A stretch of 64,000 nucleotides of DNA from positions 1 through 64,000 of the forward strand of contig CANMLG010000045.1 in assembly GCA_947498765.1 (NCBI GenBank), in the 5' to 3' direction. The notes beneath the pieces are model-generated. The model searched no databases. It was not told the DNA's origin and saw only the letters and a list, made by a program, of their open reading frames with translations. The position numbers and the translations under genes were made by a program. Below are positions 34,307 to 43,102 of the stretch, in pieces (position 1 is the stretch's first letter; each line of letters begins with the position of its first letter). The stretch comes from an uncultured Aquimarina sp. (GTDB lineage Bacteria; Bacteroidota; Bacteroidia; Flavobacteriales; Flavobacteriaceae).

Positions 34307-36883
34307 CTAATTTGGAGAAAGTGTTGGTGGAATAATTTCGCAACATTGACTATTCTTTGTACCATCTTGACTCTCATCAATACCTTGTGTAACTGCTGTA
34401 GTGGCAGGACCTATAATAGGTACTCCAAAAGTTATACTACCAGGTGTGCTATCAACTGTACTTGGCAAATTCGATAAATTTTGATTTACTATTGAGCCAG
34501 TTCCCCCCGATACAGAGCCTGCGGCTGTTACCAGATCTACTTGCGCAAAGCCTCCTGCACCCTCAACAGCATCGGCACAATTATCATTATCACTATCTAA
34601 ATCCAAACAATTAGGAATACCATCACCATCAAAATCCTCGGCAACACTAATACGGATTTCATAAATGGCATTAGGCTGTGTTGGATTAGCAGTATCTTCA
34701 TCAGTCGTAATAACTTCAAAGCTTTGTACATTGGATATTTCCGATTCCCATATAAATGATGTCGACGTACTACTTGTTGAAGTATTCCGTTGTACCAAAT
34801 ATTTATTTCCATCCTGAATGTTTGAAAAACCAGTCGTTAAGCTACCAGAAAAGAAATAGGTAGTTCCATCCACACTACGAATACCGTCAAATGAGGCATC
34901 TTGCGCTATTACTGGATCGTGTATTAATTGTAAAAAAACCTGAGAGGTACCTGTAAAATCAAACCGAGAATATGCTGTAATAATTGCGGGGTTACCCGCC
35001 ACAAATTCGCCACTGTTATTTGTGTAAATGTTTTCCGCATTTATAACCACATTCCCATTACTTAATCCAAACTTTGAACTTACATCAATATTCACTACAC
35101 TCACATTACTCTCATTACTACCCAAACCTAAATCAGCTGCAGAAATTGTTAAAAAATTTCGAGGACACTCCACCTCATCTAAAATAGCATCATTATCATC
35201 ATCCAAGTCTACATTATCCGTAATTCCATCACCATCAGCATCTCGTACTATATTAATAACCGTTGGATCGGGACTTGAAGCGGGTAAAGTTCTTGGATCG
35301 TCACTACTTATGGTTTGCGGACCAAAACTAACAAAACCCGTATTACTAAAACTGCCTACTTCTGCCGATGAGCTTACGGCTATTTGTACATCAAAAGTGG
35401 TACTCCCAGCGGCAGGTACAATTATGTTTTCTATTTCTATAGTATTAATAGTAAAATTAGTAATGGTACCTCCTCCTGGATCTGCTGGCACTATAGAACC
35501 GGGTACAAAACTAAATTCTGAAGAAGTTAATACATCGGAAAAACCTACGTTTGAAACTGTAGTTAATGTATTTGAAATTTCAAAAGTATAAGTAAATGTT
35601 GATCCTGGAGCAAACGTAAAACCACTTGCCGATTTGGTAATTACAGGCGGGGTACACGCAGCTGCATCAAAGTCCGAAAAAGGGGTTACTTCCCCTATTC
35701 TTTTGGCCACATTTGTGGTCACATTATAAAATAATATAACGTTTCCTGTAGTACCTCCGTTTTTATAAAAATATACATTTCCATTAGCATCAGACCATGC
35801 ACCTCCTGCACTACTTATAAGTGTATCCGAACTTGGATCAACAGTAATATCCAAAACTTCACCTGTGGTTGGATTGTAGGATCGTATTGTTGTTCCATTA
35901 ACACCATAAAGTAATCCTGTTTGATTTGAAAAGGCTACATCGGCGGGGTTAATATTCCGGTCTAATTGAACAAAAGAATATTCAAATGCATTTAAATCTA
36001 CTTTGGCAATATATCTGGTACCATCCACATTATCTTGTGCAAATGTCAAAAAGGTTTCGGTTTGCGAATCAATTGTTCCTATAAAATTCCTAAGATTTAA
36101 TTGCGAATTAGCCACATTACCACTACCTGGCCAAGTAGGCATTAAAGCTGCTGTAGCAACTGAATCGGCTACTGGTTTACCTAAACTTACCACCACTCCC
36201 GATGGAGATATAGTTACTAAATCACCTCGTCTGACTGTATCGGTAGTATCAAAATCTCGCGTTTGAATCGCATACAATAAATTATTATTGGTATTAAAAG
36301 CCAATGCATTATAAGTTCCCGCTGCCGAAAGTGTAATTACTCCCGAGGGCGTTTCTGGTGCTTGTAAATCCAATGCTCCTAAAGTAGATGACGTGGTATT
36401 ATTAGGTGCGCTAATTACATAAGCTGTATTGGTACACACAAAATTTGTGTTAGTCATTATTGTTAAATTCAATGTGGCACTGGCACATACATTTGGATTA
36501 GCAAGCGTATTGCATACTCGGTAATTAATAGAAACATTTGTTCCTGCTTCACTAGTTAATGGAGTATACCTTAGTGTTCCTCTGTCTACATTAAATTTAA
36601 CCGTTCCGCCTGCGGAACCAGTTCCTAAATTTGTTAATTCAATGAAACCTACAGATCGCACATCCGAATTTCCAATAAAATCATCATTATCCAATATATA
36701 CACTTCTGATACTGTTGCCAAAGGGATAGTCTGCATATCATTTACTGCAACAGCACTATTTACATTAGGGTCTACCGTATCTGGTGTACCATCATTATCA
36801 ATATCTTGTGCACAAATAGCTGTTGATATTAAAAAAAAATTAATAGAAAAATATTTGCTAAATATTACTTTTATATTCTCCAC
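34307..36883 (-). CDS. DUF6923/DUF11-like TSP3-repeat surface protein D, 858 aa
   Basis: This is the first gene of the giant-protein cluster. The start is a GTG directly after an in-frame stop, and an AGGAG overlaps it, so the start is only moderately certain. The signal peptide ends near AICAQ. A short TSP3-like stretch and a cadherin-like region (about residues 30-145) come next. A beta-propeller-like DUF6923 region (about 150-410) and a DUF11-like repeat (about 415-540) follow. TSP3 loops flank one beta module of about 170 residues. The end is CCEIIPPTLSPN-stop, the same terminus as A, B and C. The signal peptide coding region contains a 9-T run (36831-36839). The spacer to gene C is only 90 bp, so co-transcription is plausible. 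A secreted or surface role is inferred; the ligand is unknown. Confidence 0.85.
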   Translation of the reverse strand: MENIKVIFSKYFSINFFLISTAICAQDIDNDGTPDTVDPNVNSAVAVNDMQTIPLATVSEVYILDNDDFIGNSDVRSVGFIELTNLGTGSAGGTVKFNVDRGTLRYTPLTSEAGTNVSINYRVCNTLANPNVCASATLNLTIMTNTNFVCTNTAYVISAPNNTTSSTLGALDLQAPETPSGVITLSAAGTYNALAFNTNNNLLYAIQTRDFDTTDTVRRGDLVTISPSGVVVSLGKPVADSVATAALMPTWPGSGNVANSQLNLRNFIGTIDSQTETFLTFAQDNVDGTRYIAKVDLNAFEYSFVQLDRNINPADVAFSNQTGLLYGVNGTTIRSYNPTTGEVLDITVDPSSDTLISSAGGAWSDANGNVYFYKNGGTTGNVILFYNVTTNVAKRIGEVTPFSDFDAAACTPPVITKSASGFTFAPGSTFTYTFEISNTLTTVSNVGFSDVLTSSEFSFVPGSIVPADPGGGTITNFTINTIEIENIIVPAAGSTTFDVQIAVSSSAEVGSFSNTGFVSFGPQTISSDDPRTLPASSPDPTVINIVRDADGDGITDNVDLDDDNDAILDEVECPRNFLTISAADLGLGSNESNVSVVNIDVSSKFGLSNGNVVINAENIYTNNSGEFVAGNPAIITAYSRFDFTGTSQVFLQLIHDPVIAQDASFDGIRSVDGTTYFFSGSLTTGFSNIQDGNKYLVQRNTSTSSTSTSFIWESEISNVQSFEVITTDEDTANPTQPNAIYEIRISVAEDFDGDGIPNCLDLDSDNDNCADAVEGAGGFAQVDLVTAAGSVSGGTGSIVNQNLSNLPSTVDSTPGSITFGVPIIGPATTAVTQGIDESQDGTKNSQCCEIIPPTLSPN

Positions 36884-37085
36884 TCCTTATTTGTTTGCAT
36901 TTATTAATCTAAATCTTACATGAATGTATACATATAATTGAATATTAGAAACTTATATGTAATATTCTTTTTTTAAAACTTTAAAAAGCAAATAAAACCG
37001 ATTAAATACAATTATTATGCTTTTTTTTCTTTTTAAAAGATAAAATAACTAAATTAAACAACTGTAAATCAATAAATTAAAATAC

Positions 37086-37538
37086 ATGTTGAAATATTAT
37101 TGTGCTATTTATATTAGTAAAGCCACTTTACCAATAACTGATCTAATAATAAAAAACATATTAGAAAAAAGTAGAGTAAATAATTTAGAAAGAAAGATTT
37201 CTGGTTATTTATATTATGATGAAGGCTATTTTTTACAATATATAGAGTCTGATACTGCCAATACTATAAATAAACTAATTGCTGTATTAGAGAAAGATCA
37301 AAGACATCAAATTATTAATTGCTTTAAAACTTCTCATACTGGAAATAAGCGTTTTTTAGAATGGAGCATGGGACAAATTGATAAAAATCAATTAATTAAT
37401 TTGAATTTAGAACAACAAATTATTAATTATATGAAATGGCTAAAAAGCCTAAACCATAATATTGATATGAACTCTTCAAAAATATGGAATATGGTAGATT
37501 TACTTTCTTCTCATAAAAAAGTACTTCAATTAATTTAA
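37086..37538 (+). CDS. Stand-alone BLUF-domain blue-light sensor, 150 aa
   Basis: BLUF domains bind FAD non-covalently and sense blue light through a Tyr-Gln-flavin hydrogen-bond switch. The residues expected for this are visible: Tyr9 in YISKA, Asn33 in SRVNN, Gln51 in FLQYIES, and Trp93/Met95 in EWSMG. Tyr to Asn (24) and Asn to Gln (18) spacings match the classic family. About 50 residues follow the core and probably form the usual C-terminal helices; no output domain is fused. No signal peptide is present, so it is cytoplasmic. It converges on the response regulator at 37530-37955 and overlaps its 3' end by 9 bp. Signalling through a partner protein is inferred. The neighbouring regulator and kinase are candidates only by position. 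Confidence 0.9.
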   Translation: MLKYYCAIYISKATLPITDLIIKNILEKSRVNNLERKISGYLYYDEGYFLQYIESDTANTINKLIAVLEKDQRHQIINCFKTSHTGNKRFLEWSMGQIDKNQLINLNLEQQIINYMKWLKSLNHNIDMNSSKIWNMVDLLSSHKKVLQLI

Positions 37539-37955
37539 CTCTTTTATCTTAGTTTTATAAAAATCATATACATGTTGTACATCTTTTTTTGCTAATGGTT
37601 TTTCTATATAATCAAAAATAAAATCACATTTTTCTTTAGCCTTATTCATATCATTCTTCCAGTTTGATGTGGTTAAAAGACTAATTAAAATACCTGACCT
37701 AAATTGATCCGAAAATTTCATGTATTCTTCTAAAAATTCAAAACCATCCATTACTGGCATGTTGATATCTAAAAAAATTACATTGGGTTTCTTTATATTT
37801 TTTATTTCGCATGTTTTTAAAAAATGTAGAGCTTCTTCACCGTTATGAACTTCTACAATTTCTTTAGTAATATGACAAGTATTTAAAATTTTCTTATTGT
37901 AAAAATTGGCGGTAATACTATCATCAACCAAAAGCACACAATCCATCTGTTCCAT
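37530..37955 (-). CDS. Single-domain response regulator (REC only), 141 aa
   Basis: The protein is one receiver domain with no DNA-binding or enzymatic output. The acidic pocket is Asp11/Asp12, the phospho-acceptor is Asp63 in FLDINMP, the switch Thr is Thr95 or Thr96, and the conserved Lys is Lys119 in EKPL. Such proteins act by protein-protein contact or as phosphorelay intermediates. It starts 17 bp after the histidine kinase at 37973-40273 on the same strand, so the two are very likely co-transcribed partners. The REC-only type following a phytochrome-like kinase is common in Bacteroidetes. The gene overlaps the convergent BLUF gene by 9 bp. Confidence 0.92.
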   Translation of the reverse strand: MEQMDCVLLVDDSITANFYNKKILNTCHITKEIVEVHNGEEALHFLKTCEIKNIKKPNVIFLDINMPVMDGFEFLEEYMKFSDQFRSGILISLLTTSNWKNDMNKAKEKCDFIFDYIEKPLAKKDVQHVYDFYKTKIKELN

Positions 37956-37972
37956 AATATTTATTTTTAATT

Positions 37973-40273
37973 CTATTTAGGTAATGTAAAATAAAAAGTA
38001 GTCCCTCTATTTAATTCGGATGTTAACCAAATATTACCATGATGATTACTTATAATTCTACTACAATTTGCTAAACCTATGCCATTGCCTTCATAATCTT
38101 CGGGCAGGTGCAATCTTTTAAACACTTCAAATATGCGTTTATGATGTTTTTTAGCTATACCAATACCATTGTCTTTTATAAAAAATTCATAAAATTCTTT
38201 TTTCTCAATTGATCCTATATCTATTTTGGGCACTTCATTTTTGTATTGATACTTAATACTATTTGAAATTAAATTTTGAAATAATTGACGTATTTGAGTT
38301 CGGTCACATAAAACTTGTTTTGGTAATTCGGACACAAAAATTATTGCTCCTGATGCTTGAATAGCTTCATCTAAATCATTCAAAACATTTCCAATAATCA
38401 AATTTAAATTGTTACTCTTACGCCTTAAGGATATATTTTCTAATTGTGAATAGGTCATTAAATCTCTTATCAAACTTCCCATTCTAATGGTAGCACCTTC
38501 TATAAATTGCAAATACTGTTTCGCATCAGCTTCTAAAGCATCAAAAAATTCTTCTTTAAACAAACCTATAAAACTTGTAATTGTATTTAAAGGTTCTTTT
38601 AAATCATGACTTGCTAAATAGGCAAAACGCTCTAACTCTTCATTTAACTTTCTAAGCTTATTTTCTGCTTCTTTATTTTCATGAATATAAGTTAACGTGC
38701 CCACAACTTTCATTTGTTTTTTGTTGCTACTATCATTACTATTCGCACTTATTTTAAACCATTTAAATTGATTCTCTTTCGTTTTAATTCTTATATCTTT
38801 TTCATAATGCTTGTTTTTACGAATGAGTGATTTCATACTCTTTATGAATAATAGCCTATCATTTTTATGTATAAATCCCAACAACTGTCTAAATGAACTC
38901 CCTATTTCTTCTCTATTCCAACCTGTTAAATCACATAACTCCTCGGACCACCATGCTTTATTCTTTTTCCCACTTGACCATTCCCATATTGCCGACCTAC
39001 TACATTTAAAAGCTGCTTGTACTCTTTCGGTGAACTCTGCTAATTCTTGTTTTATTTTTTTTGTCTCATTTATATTTTGAGTAGAAGTTATGATTGATAA
39101 TACTTCTCCTTTTGCATTCCTTTGATATATACTACTAGTGGCCAATAACCATATAGGCTCTTTGGTTACTTTGTGTACAATACGGTATTCAATTTGAATC
39201 GGAATGGATAAATTTTTTCTAGCTACATTTTCATAGTGAGCTTTTAATAAAGTAATGTCTTCAGAAAAAATAATGTTTTTAAAAAAAGCATCTTTAAATA
39301 CATCATTTTGACTTTGAGCATAACCTGCAAACCTTGCTATGCTAGAACTTACATATGAAAATTGTTGTTTATTAACATCATATGTCATAATTACTGCTGG
39401 GCTGGTTTTTACTAATTTTCCGAAAAAATCAATAATTTTCTTATTCTCAATCTGTTGTACTTTATACTCATGAATATTAAAGAAGCTTAAAAGTATTCCC
39501 ATAGGTTGCCCTAAATCATCTTTATCTAATTGTATAGTTGTACTAAACCAAACCCCGTAATTATTTTGAACTTCGACTACACAAAGCTCTTCTGTTTTTA
39601 TCACTTGTTTACATAAGTCTTCAATATCATAACCAACAATAGCTTCTGAAAACCTTTTGATCATGTTTCTAGTGTTTTCAAACTCTACACCAAAAAAATG
39701 ACTAATCTCTGAAGCACAACTCAAAATATTTAATTTTAAATCTAGAAAAATCCAACCTACTCCAGCACTATCTGCAAATGTTTTAAACTTATTTTTATGC
39801 TTATAAGAAACACTTTTTATTGGAGAATCTCTTTGTATTTTTTTCAATGGATATTCATTCAAAGCTATACTTAAGCGTTTATCATATTCTATATCATACA
39901 ATGTTGCTATTACTTCATTTTGCAACTTTACAACATAAAGTCTTTTTTTATCTTGAAACTTCAGTGTCTTTCTAATTTCTACGGTAATACATTTACGATC
40001 TTCAATATCATAAATATTTGTTCTAAGTGTATTTGCATCCGAATGCTTAATTTGTTCAAAACATTTTAGTAATTGAATTTCAATTTCTGGCAGCAATGTT
40101 CCCACCAAATTAGTTGGCAATTCTTTTTCCTCCAAAAAATACCGTTTATAATCTCCCGATATAAAATGAATTACATCGCTTTCATCAATACATATTATTG
40201 TTAAACCAATATCAACAAATAATTCCTCTGGAGTAGATTTTCCTACACTATTAAAAACTTGCTTTTTAACCAT
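37973..40273 (-). CDS. Multi-PAS sensor histidine kinase, 766 aa
   Basis: About four PAS-like regions can be placed at residues 15-130, 155-275, 285-405 and 410-535, each 100-120 residues long. The dimerisation/phosphoacceptor helix has His556 in SHDLKEPL. The ATPase domain has N-box residues Asn667/Asn671, DNGIGIA at 701-707 and GNGIGLA at 729-735. No signal peptide or transmembrane segment was seen, so it is cytoplasmic. The H-box type resembles kinases once grouped as bacteriophytochrome-like, but no GAF or PHY chromophore domain is visible. No flavin-binding LOV motif (NCRFLQ) was found in the PAS regions, so light sensing by the kinase itself is not supported. The likely phosphotransfer partner is the REC protein just downstream. 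Confidence 0.93.
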   Translation of the reverse strand: MVKKQVFNSVGKSTPEELFVDIGLTIICIDESDVIHFISGDYKRYFLEEKELPTNLVGTLLPEIEIQLLKCFEQIKHSDANTLRTNIYDIEDRKCITVEIRKTLKFQDKKRLYVVKLQNEVIATLYDIEYDKRLSIALNEYPLKKIQRDSPIKSVSYKHKNKFKTFADSAGVGWIFLDLKLNILSCASEISHFFGVEFENTRNMIKRFSEAIVGYDIEDLCKQVIKTEELCVVEVQNNYGVWFSTTIQLDKDDLGQPMGILLSFFNIHEYKVQQIENKKIIDFFGKLVKTSPAVIMTYDVNKQQFSYVSSSIARFAGYAQSQNDVFKDAFFKNIIFSEDITLLKAHYENVARKNLSIPIQIEYRIVHKVTKEPIWLLATSSIYQRNAKGEVLSIITSTQNINETKKIKQELAEFTERVQAAFKCSRSAIWEWSSGKKNKAWWSEELCDLTGWNREEIGSSFRQLLGFIHKNDRLLFIKSMKSLIRKNKHYEKDIRIKTKENQFKWFKISANSNDSSNKKQMKVVGTLTYIHENKEAENKLRKLNEELERFAYLASHDLKEPLNTITSFIGLFKEEFFDALEADAKQYLQFIEGATIRMGSLIRDLMTYSQLENISLRRKSNNLNLIIGNVLNDLDEAIQASGAIIFVSELPKQVLCDRTQIRQLFQNLISNSIKYQYKNEVPKIDIGSIEKKEFYEFFIKDNGIGIAKKHHKRIFEVFKRLHLPEDYEGNGIGLANCSRIISNHHGNIWLTSELNRGTTFYFTLPK

Positions 40274-40527
40274 ATATAATTAAAAAATACTATTTAATTC
40301 TCAATTTACTGTTTTTCAATAACTTATATGTTAAGTTACTGATTTTTTAAACAAAAAAAACAGTATTTTATCGAACATCAACTATTTAAAAAAAATCTAA
40401 ATACATAAAATAATTTTACTTTTTTATAACATCAATTCAATTACTTCCATCAAAAAAATAAATGCTTCTTTGTTTATAATCTTAATTTAATATTTTTACA
40501 TCCGCATATAATTAAATTATTTAAAAA
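40274..40527. promoter_or_regulatory. Divergent spacer between the kinase and yebC
   Basis: This AT-rich 254-bp gap separates divergently transcribed genes, so both promoters should lie in it. A tatttttac stretch near 40491-40499 resembles the Bacteroidetes -7 element, and a similar one precedes parA, but a matching upstream TTTG was not clear. No coding frame was found. Confidence 0.35.
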
Positions 40528-41244
40528 ATGGGAAGAGCTTTTGAATTTCGTAAAGCACGAAAAATGAAACGTTGGTCGGCAATGGCAAAAACGTTTACAC
40601 GTATTGGTAAGGATATTGTAATGGCTGTTAAAGAAGGAGGTCCTGATCCAGCTTCAAACTCTCGCCTACGTGCTGTTATTCAAAATGCGAAGGCTGCCAA
40701 TATGCCTAAGGATAACGTTGAACGCGCCATTAAAAAAGCATCCGATAAGGATCAAGGAGATTATAAAGAAGTACTTTTTGAAGGCTATGCACCTCATGGT
40801 ATTGCTATACTTGTAGAAACTGCAACGGATAATAATAATAGAACCGTTGCTAATGTTAGAGCTGCTTTCAATAAATGTAATGGAAATTTAGGTACTTCGG
40901 GATCGGTTGAATTTATGTTTGACCACACCTGTAATTTTCGCATTAATGCTGAAGGTATAGATGTAGAAGAACTAGAGTTAGAATTTATTGATTTTGGTGC
41001 TGAAGAAATTTTTAAAGATGAAGATGGGGTATTAATTTATGCTCCTTTTGGTAGCTTCGGAGCCATACAAAAAGAGTTAGAAAATAGAAATATTGAAATA
41101 TTATCCTCTGGTTTTGAACGCATCCCACAAGTAACTAAAGAATTAAGTGGTGATGAACTTGCTGATGTTGAAAAATTACTTGAAAAATTAGAAGAAGATG
41201 ATGATGTACAAAATGTTTATCATTCTATGGTGGAAGCTTCTTAA
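40528..41244 (+). CDS. yebC: YebC/TACO1-family protein, 238 aa
   Basis: The start MGRAFEFRKARKMKRWSAMAKTF and the segment AAFNKCNGNLGTSGSVEFMF are hallmarks of the YebC/PmpR/TACO1 family, and the length fits the usual ~240 residues. Members were first described as transcription regulators; later work on several relatives points to a role in translation, easing ribosome stalling at proline stretches. Which role applies here cannot be told from sequence. It is cytoplasmic. It stands alone on the plus strand, with 254 bp upstream and 178 bp before parA. Confidence 0.93.
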   Translation: MGRAFEFRKARKMKRWSAMAKTFTRIGKDIVMAVKEGGPDPASNSRLRAVIQNAKAANMPKDNVERAIKKASDKDQGDYKEVLFEGYAPHGIAILVETATDNNNRTVANVRAAFNKCNGNLGTSGSVEFMFDHTCNFRINAEGIDVEELELEFIDFGAEEIFKDEDGVLIYAPFGSFGAIQKELENRNIEILSSGFERIPQVTKELSGDELADVEKLLEKLEEDDDVQNVYHSMVEAS

Positions 41245-41251
41245 ATTAGAA

Positions 41252-41282
41252 TTTTTGAAATAAGATTTTTCTTATCAAAAAA
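41252..41282 (+). terminator. Possible terminator-like hairpin after yebC
   Basis: A stem of TTTTTG and ATAAG pairs with CTTAT and CAAAAA across a short T-rich loop, with a two-base bulge. It begins 7 bp after the yebC stop. The stem is AT-rich and weak, so function is uncertain. Confidence 0.35.
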
Positions 41283-41422
41283 TAGCATTCACGATAACAA
41301 ATAATATTTAAATTTTTCTAACTTTTAAAATCTTACTTCTTACTTCAAAAAAACTGTTAATAAGTAGATTTTTTATACAGCTTTAAAGTTGTATTTTTAC
41401 ACTCCTAACCAAATTTAACTGC

Positions 41423-42187
41423 ATGGGAAAAATTATAGCTATAGCTAATCAAAAAGGAGGAGTAGGTAAAACTACCACTTCTGTCAATTTAGCTGCATCA
41501 CTTGGTGTACTTGAAAAAAAAGTATTATTAATTGATGCTGATCCACAAGCTAATGCTACCTCTGGATTAGGTATTGATGTAGAAAGTGTAGAAGTGGGTA
41601 CCTACCAATTATTAGAACATACTTCTAATATTGAAGATAGCATTATTAAAACAAATGCACCCAATGTAGATTTAGTTCCTGCGCATATTGATTTGGTTGC
41701 TATTGAAATTGAACTGGTGGACAAAGACCAACGTGAATACATGCTAAAAAAAGCAGTAGCTCCAATAATTGATCAATACGATTATATTTTAATTGATTGT
41801 GCACCATCATTAGGGCTACTAACACTAAATGCTTTGACCGCTGCCAATTCTGTAGCTATACCCATACAATGCGAATATTTTGCTTTGGAAGGCTTAGGAA
41901 AATTATTGAATACTATTAAAAGTGTTCAAAAAATTCATAATAAAAACTTAGACATCGAAGGCTTATTACTTACCATGTATGATGCCCGTTTACGTTTATC
42001 AAATCAAGTTGTTGAAGAAGTACAAAAACACTTTAATGAAATGGTTTTTAAAACTATTATTCAACGAAATGTACGATTGAGTGAAGCGCCTAGTTATGGC
42101 GAAAGTATCATTAATTATGATGCATCGAGTAAAGGAGCAGCTAACTATTTAAGTTTAGCTAATGAAATTATTGAAAAAAACAAATAG
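41423..42187 (+). CDS. parA: Chromosome-partitioning ATPase ParA/Soj
   Basis: ParA-type ATPases bind DNA in the ATP form and drive chromosome segregation with ParB. The deviant Walker A motif KGGVGKTT spans residues 11-18, with signature Lys11 and catalytic Lys16. LLIDADPQAN and ILIDCAPSLG supply the switch and Walker B regions. The protein is 254 residues with no N-terminal DNA-binding extension, which is the chromosomal Soj type. parB follows 15 bp later, so they form an operon. This gene order, continuing into dapB and lepB, recurs in Bacteroidetes chromosomes and argues against a plasmid. No parS-like palindrome of the TGTTNCACGTGNAACA form was noticed in the window. Confidence 0.95.
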   Translation: MGKIIAIANQKGGVGKTTTSVNLAASLGVLEKKVLLIDADPQANATSGLGIDVESVEVGTYQLLEHTSNIEDSIIKTNAPNVDLVPAHIDLVAIEIELVDKDQREYMLKKAVAPIIDQYDYILIDCAPSLGLLTLNALTAANSVAIPIQCEYFALEGLGKLLNTIKSVQKIHNKNLDIEGLLLTMYDARLRLSNQVVEEVQKHFNEMVFKTIIQRNVRLSEAPSYGESIINYDASSKGAANYLSLANEIIEKNK

Positions 42188-42202
42188 AACAAATAGCTAT
42201 TT

Positions 42203-43102
42203 ATGGCGAAAGCAACTAAAAAGCAAGCGCTAGGACGTGGATTATCAGCACTACTAAAGGATCCTGAAAATGACATTAAATCAGCTAATGATGAAAATGC
42301 AAATCAACTTGTAGGTAGTATTGTTGAATTGGACTTGGATGCCATTGAGGTCAATCCCTTTCAGCCACGAACCAGTTTTAATGAAGAAGCTTTAAATGAA
42401 TTAGCTAGCTCTATTAAAGAATTAGGCTTAATACAACCTATTACTGTTCGTAAGCTTGGCTTTAACTCCTACCAATTAGTTAGTGGTGAACGCCGTTACC
42501 GTGCTAGTAAAAAATTAGGTTTAACCGCCATACCTGCCTATATCCGCATTGCCGATGATAACGAATCATTAGCAATGGCATTGGTCGAAAATATACAACG
42601 TCAGGATTTAGACCCTATTGAAGTAGCCTTATCATACCAACGTTTAATTGATGAAATCAATTTAACACAAGAACAAATGAGTGAGCGTGTAGGTAAAAAA
42701 CGCTCTACAATAACTAATTATCTTCGTTTATTAAAATTAGACCCTATTATACAAACAGGAATTCGAGATGGATTTTTAAGTATGGGGCATGGACGAGCGC
42801 TAATAAACATTGAAGATCATGATACTCAAATTAATGCCTACGAAAAAGTAATTAGCGATTCTTTGTCTGTACGTGCAACAGAAGAACTTGTGCGCAGTCT
42901 TACAAATAAAGGAACTTCTACTAACAAAAAAGAGAGCAAACAAACTCCTTCTTTTGTTACAGAAGCTCAAGACGAGTTTACAGATTTTTTTGGTGCAAAA
43001 ATAGACATCAAAGCTAGTAGTAATGGAAAAGGTAAAATATCCATTCCATTCTCGTCAAAAGAGGATTTTAATCGTATTTTGAAGTTACTAAAGCGTGGCT
43101 AA
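42203..43102 (+). CDS. parB: Chromosome-partitioning protein ParB
   Basis: ParB binds parS, spreads as a CTP-dependent clamp and stimulates ParA. The N-terminal domain shows IEVNPFQPR and GERRYRA (the arginine-rich CTP-binding box). LVENIQRQDLDPIE and the helix-turn-helix around TQEQMSERVGKKRSTITNYL follow. The total length of 299 residues is normal. It lies 15 bp after parA, and its last codons overlap the GTG start of the next gene by 8 bp, implying one transcript. Confidence 0.95.
   Translation: MAKATKKQALGRGLSALLKDPENDIKSANDENANQLVGSIVELDLDAIEVNPFQPRTSFNEEALNELASSIKELGLIQPITVRKLGFNSYQLVSGERRYRASKKLGLTAIPAYIRIADDNESLAMALVENIQRQDLDPIEVALSYQRLIDEINLTQEQMSERVGKKRSTITNYLRLLKLDPIIQTGIRDGFLSMGHGRALINIEDHDTQINAYEKVISDSLSVRATEELVRSLTNKGTSTNKKESKQTPSFVTEAQDEFTDFFGAKIDIKASSNGKGKISIPFSSKEDFNRILKLLKRG

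Noticed and set aside
37973..40273. LOV-type or phytochrome photoreceptor kinase
   Set aside because: No NCRFLQ flavin-Cys motif and no GAF/PHY domains were seen in the PAS regions; only the kinase core type is phytochrome-like.
41423..43102. Plasmid origin inferred from parA/parB
   Set aside because: The pair is the short chromosomal type and is embedded with dapB, lepB and yebC; no replication protein is nearby.
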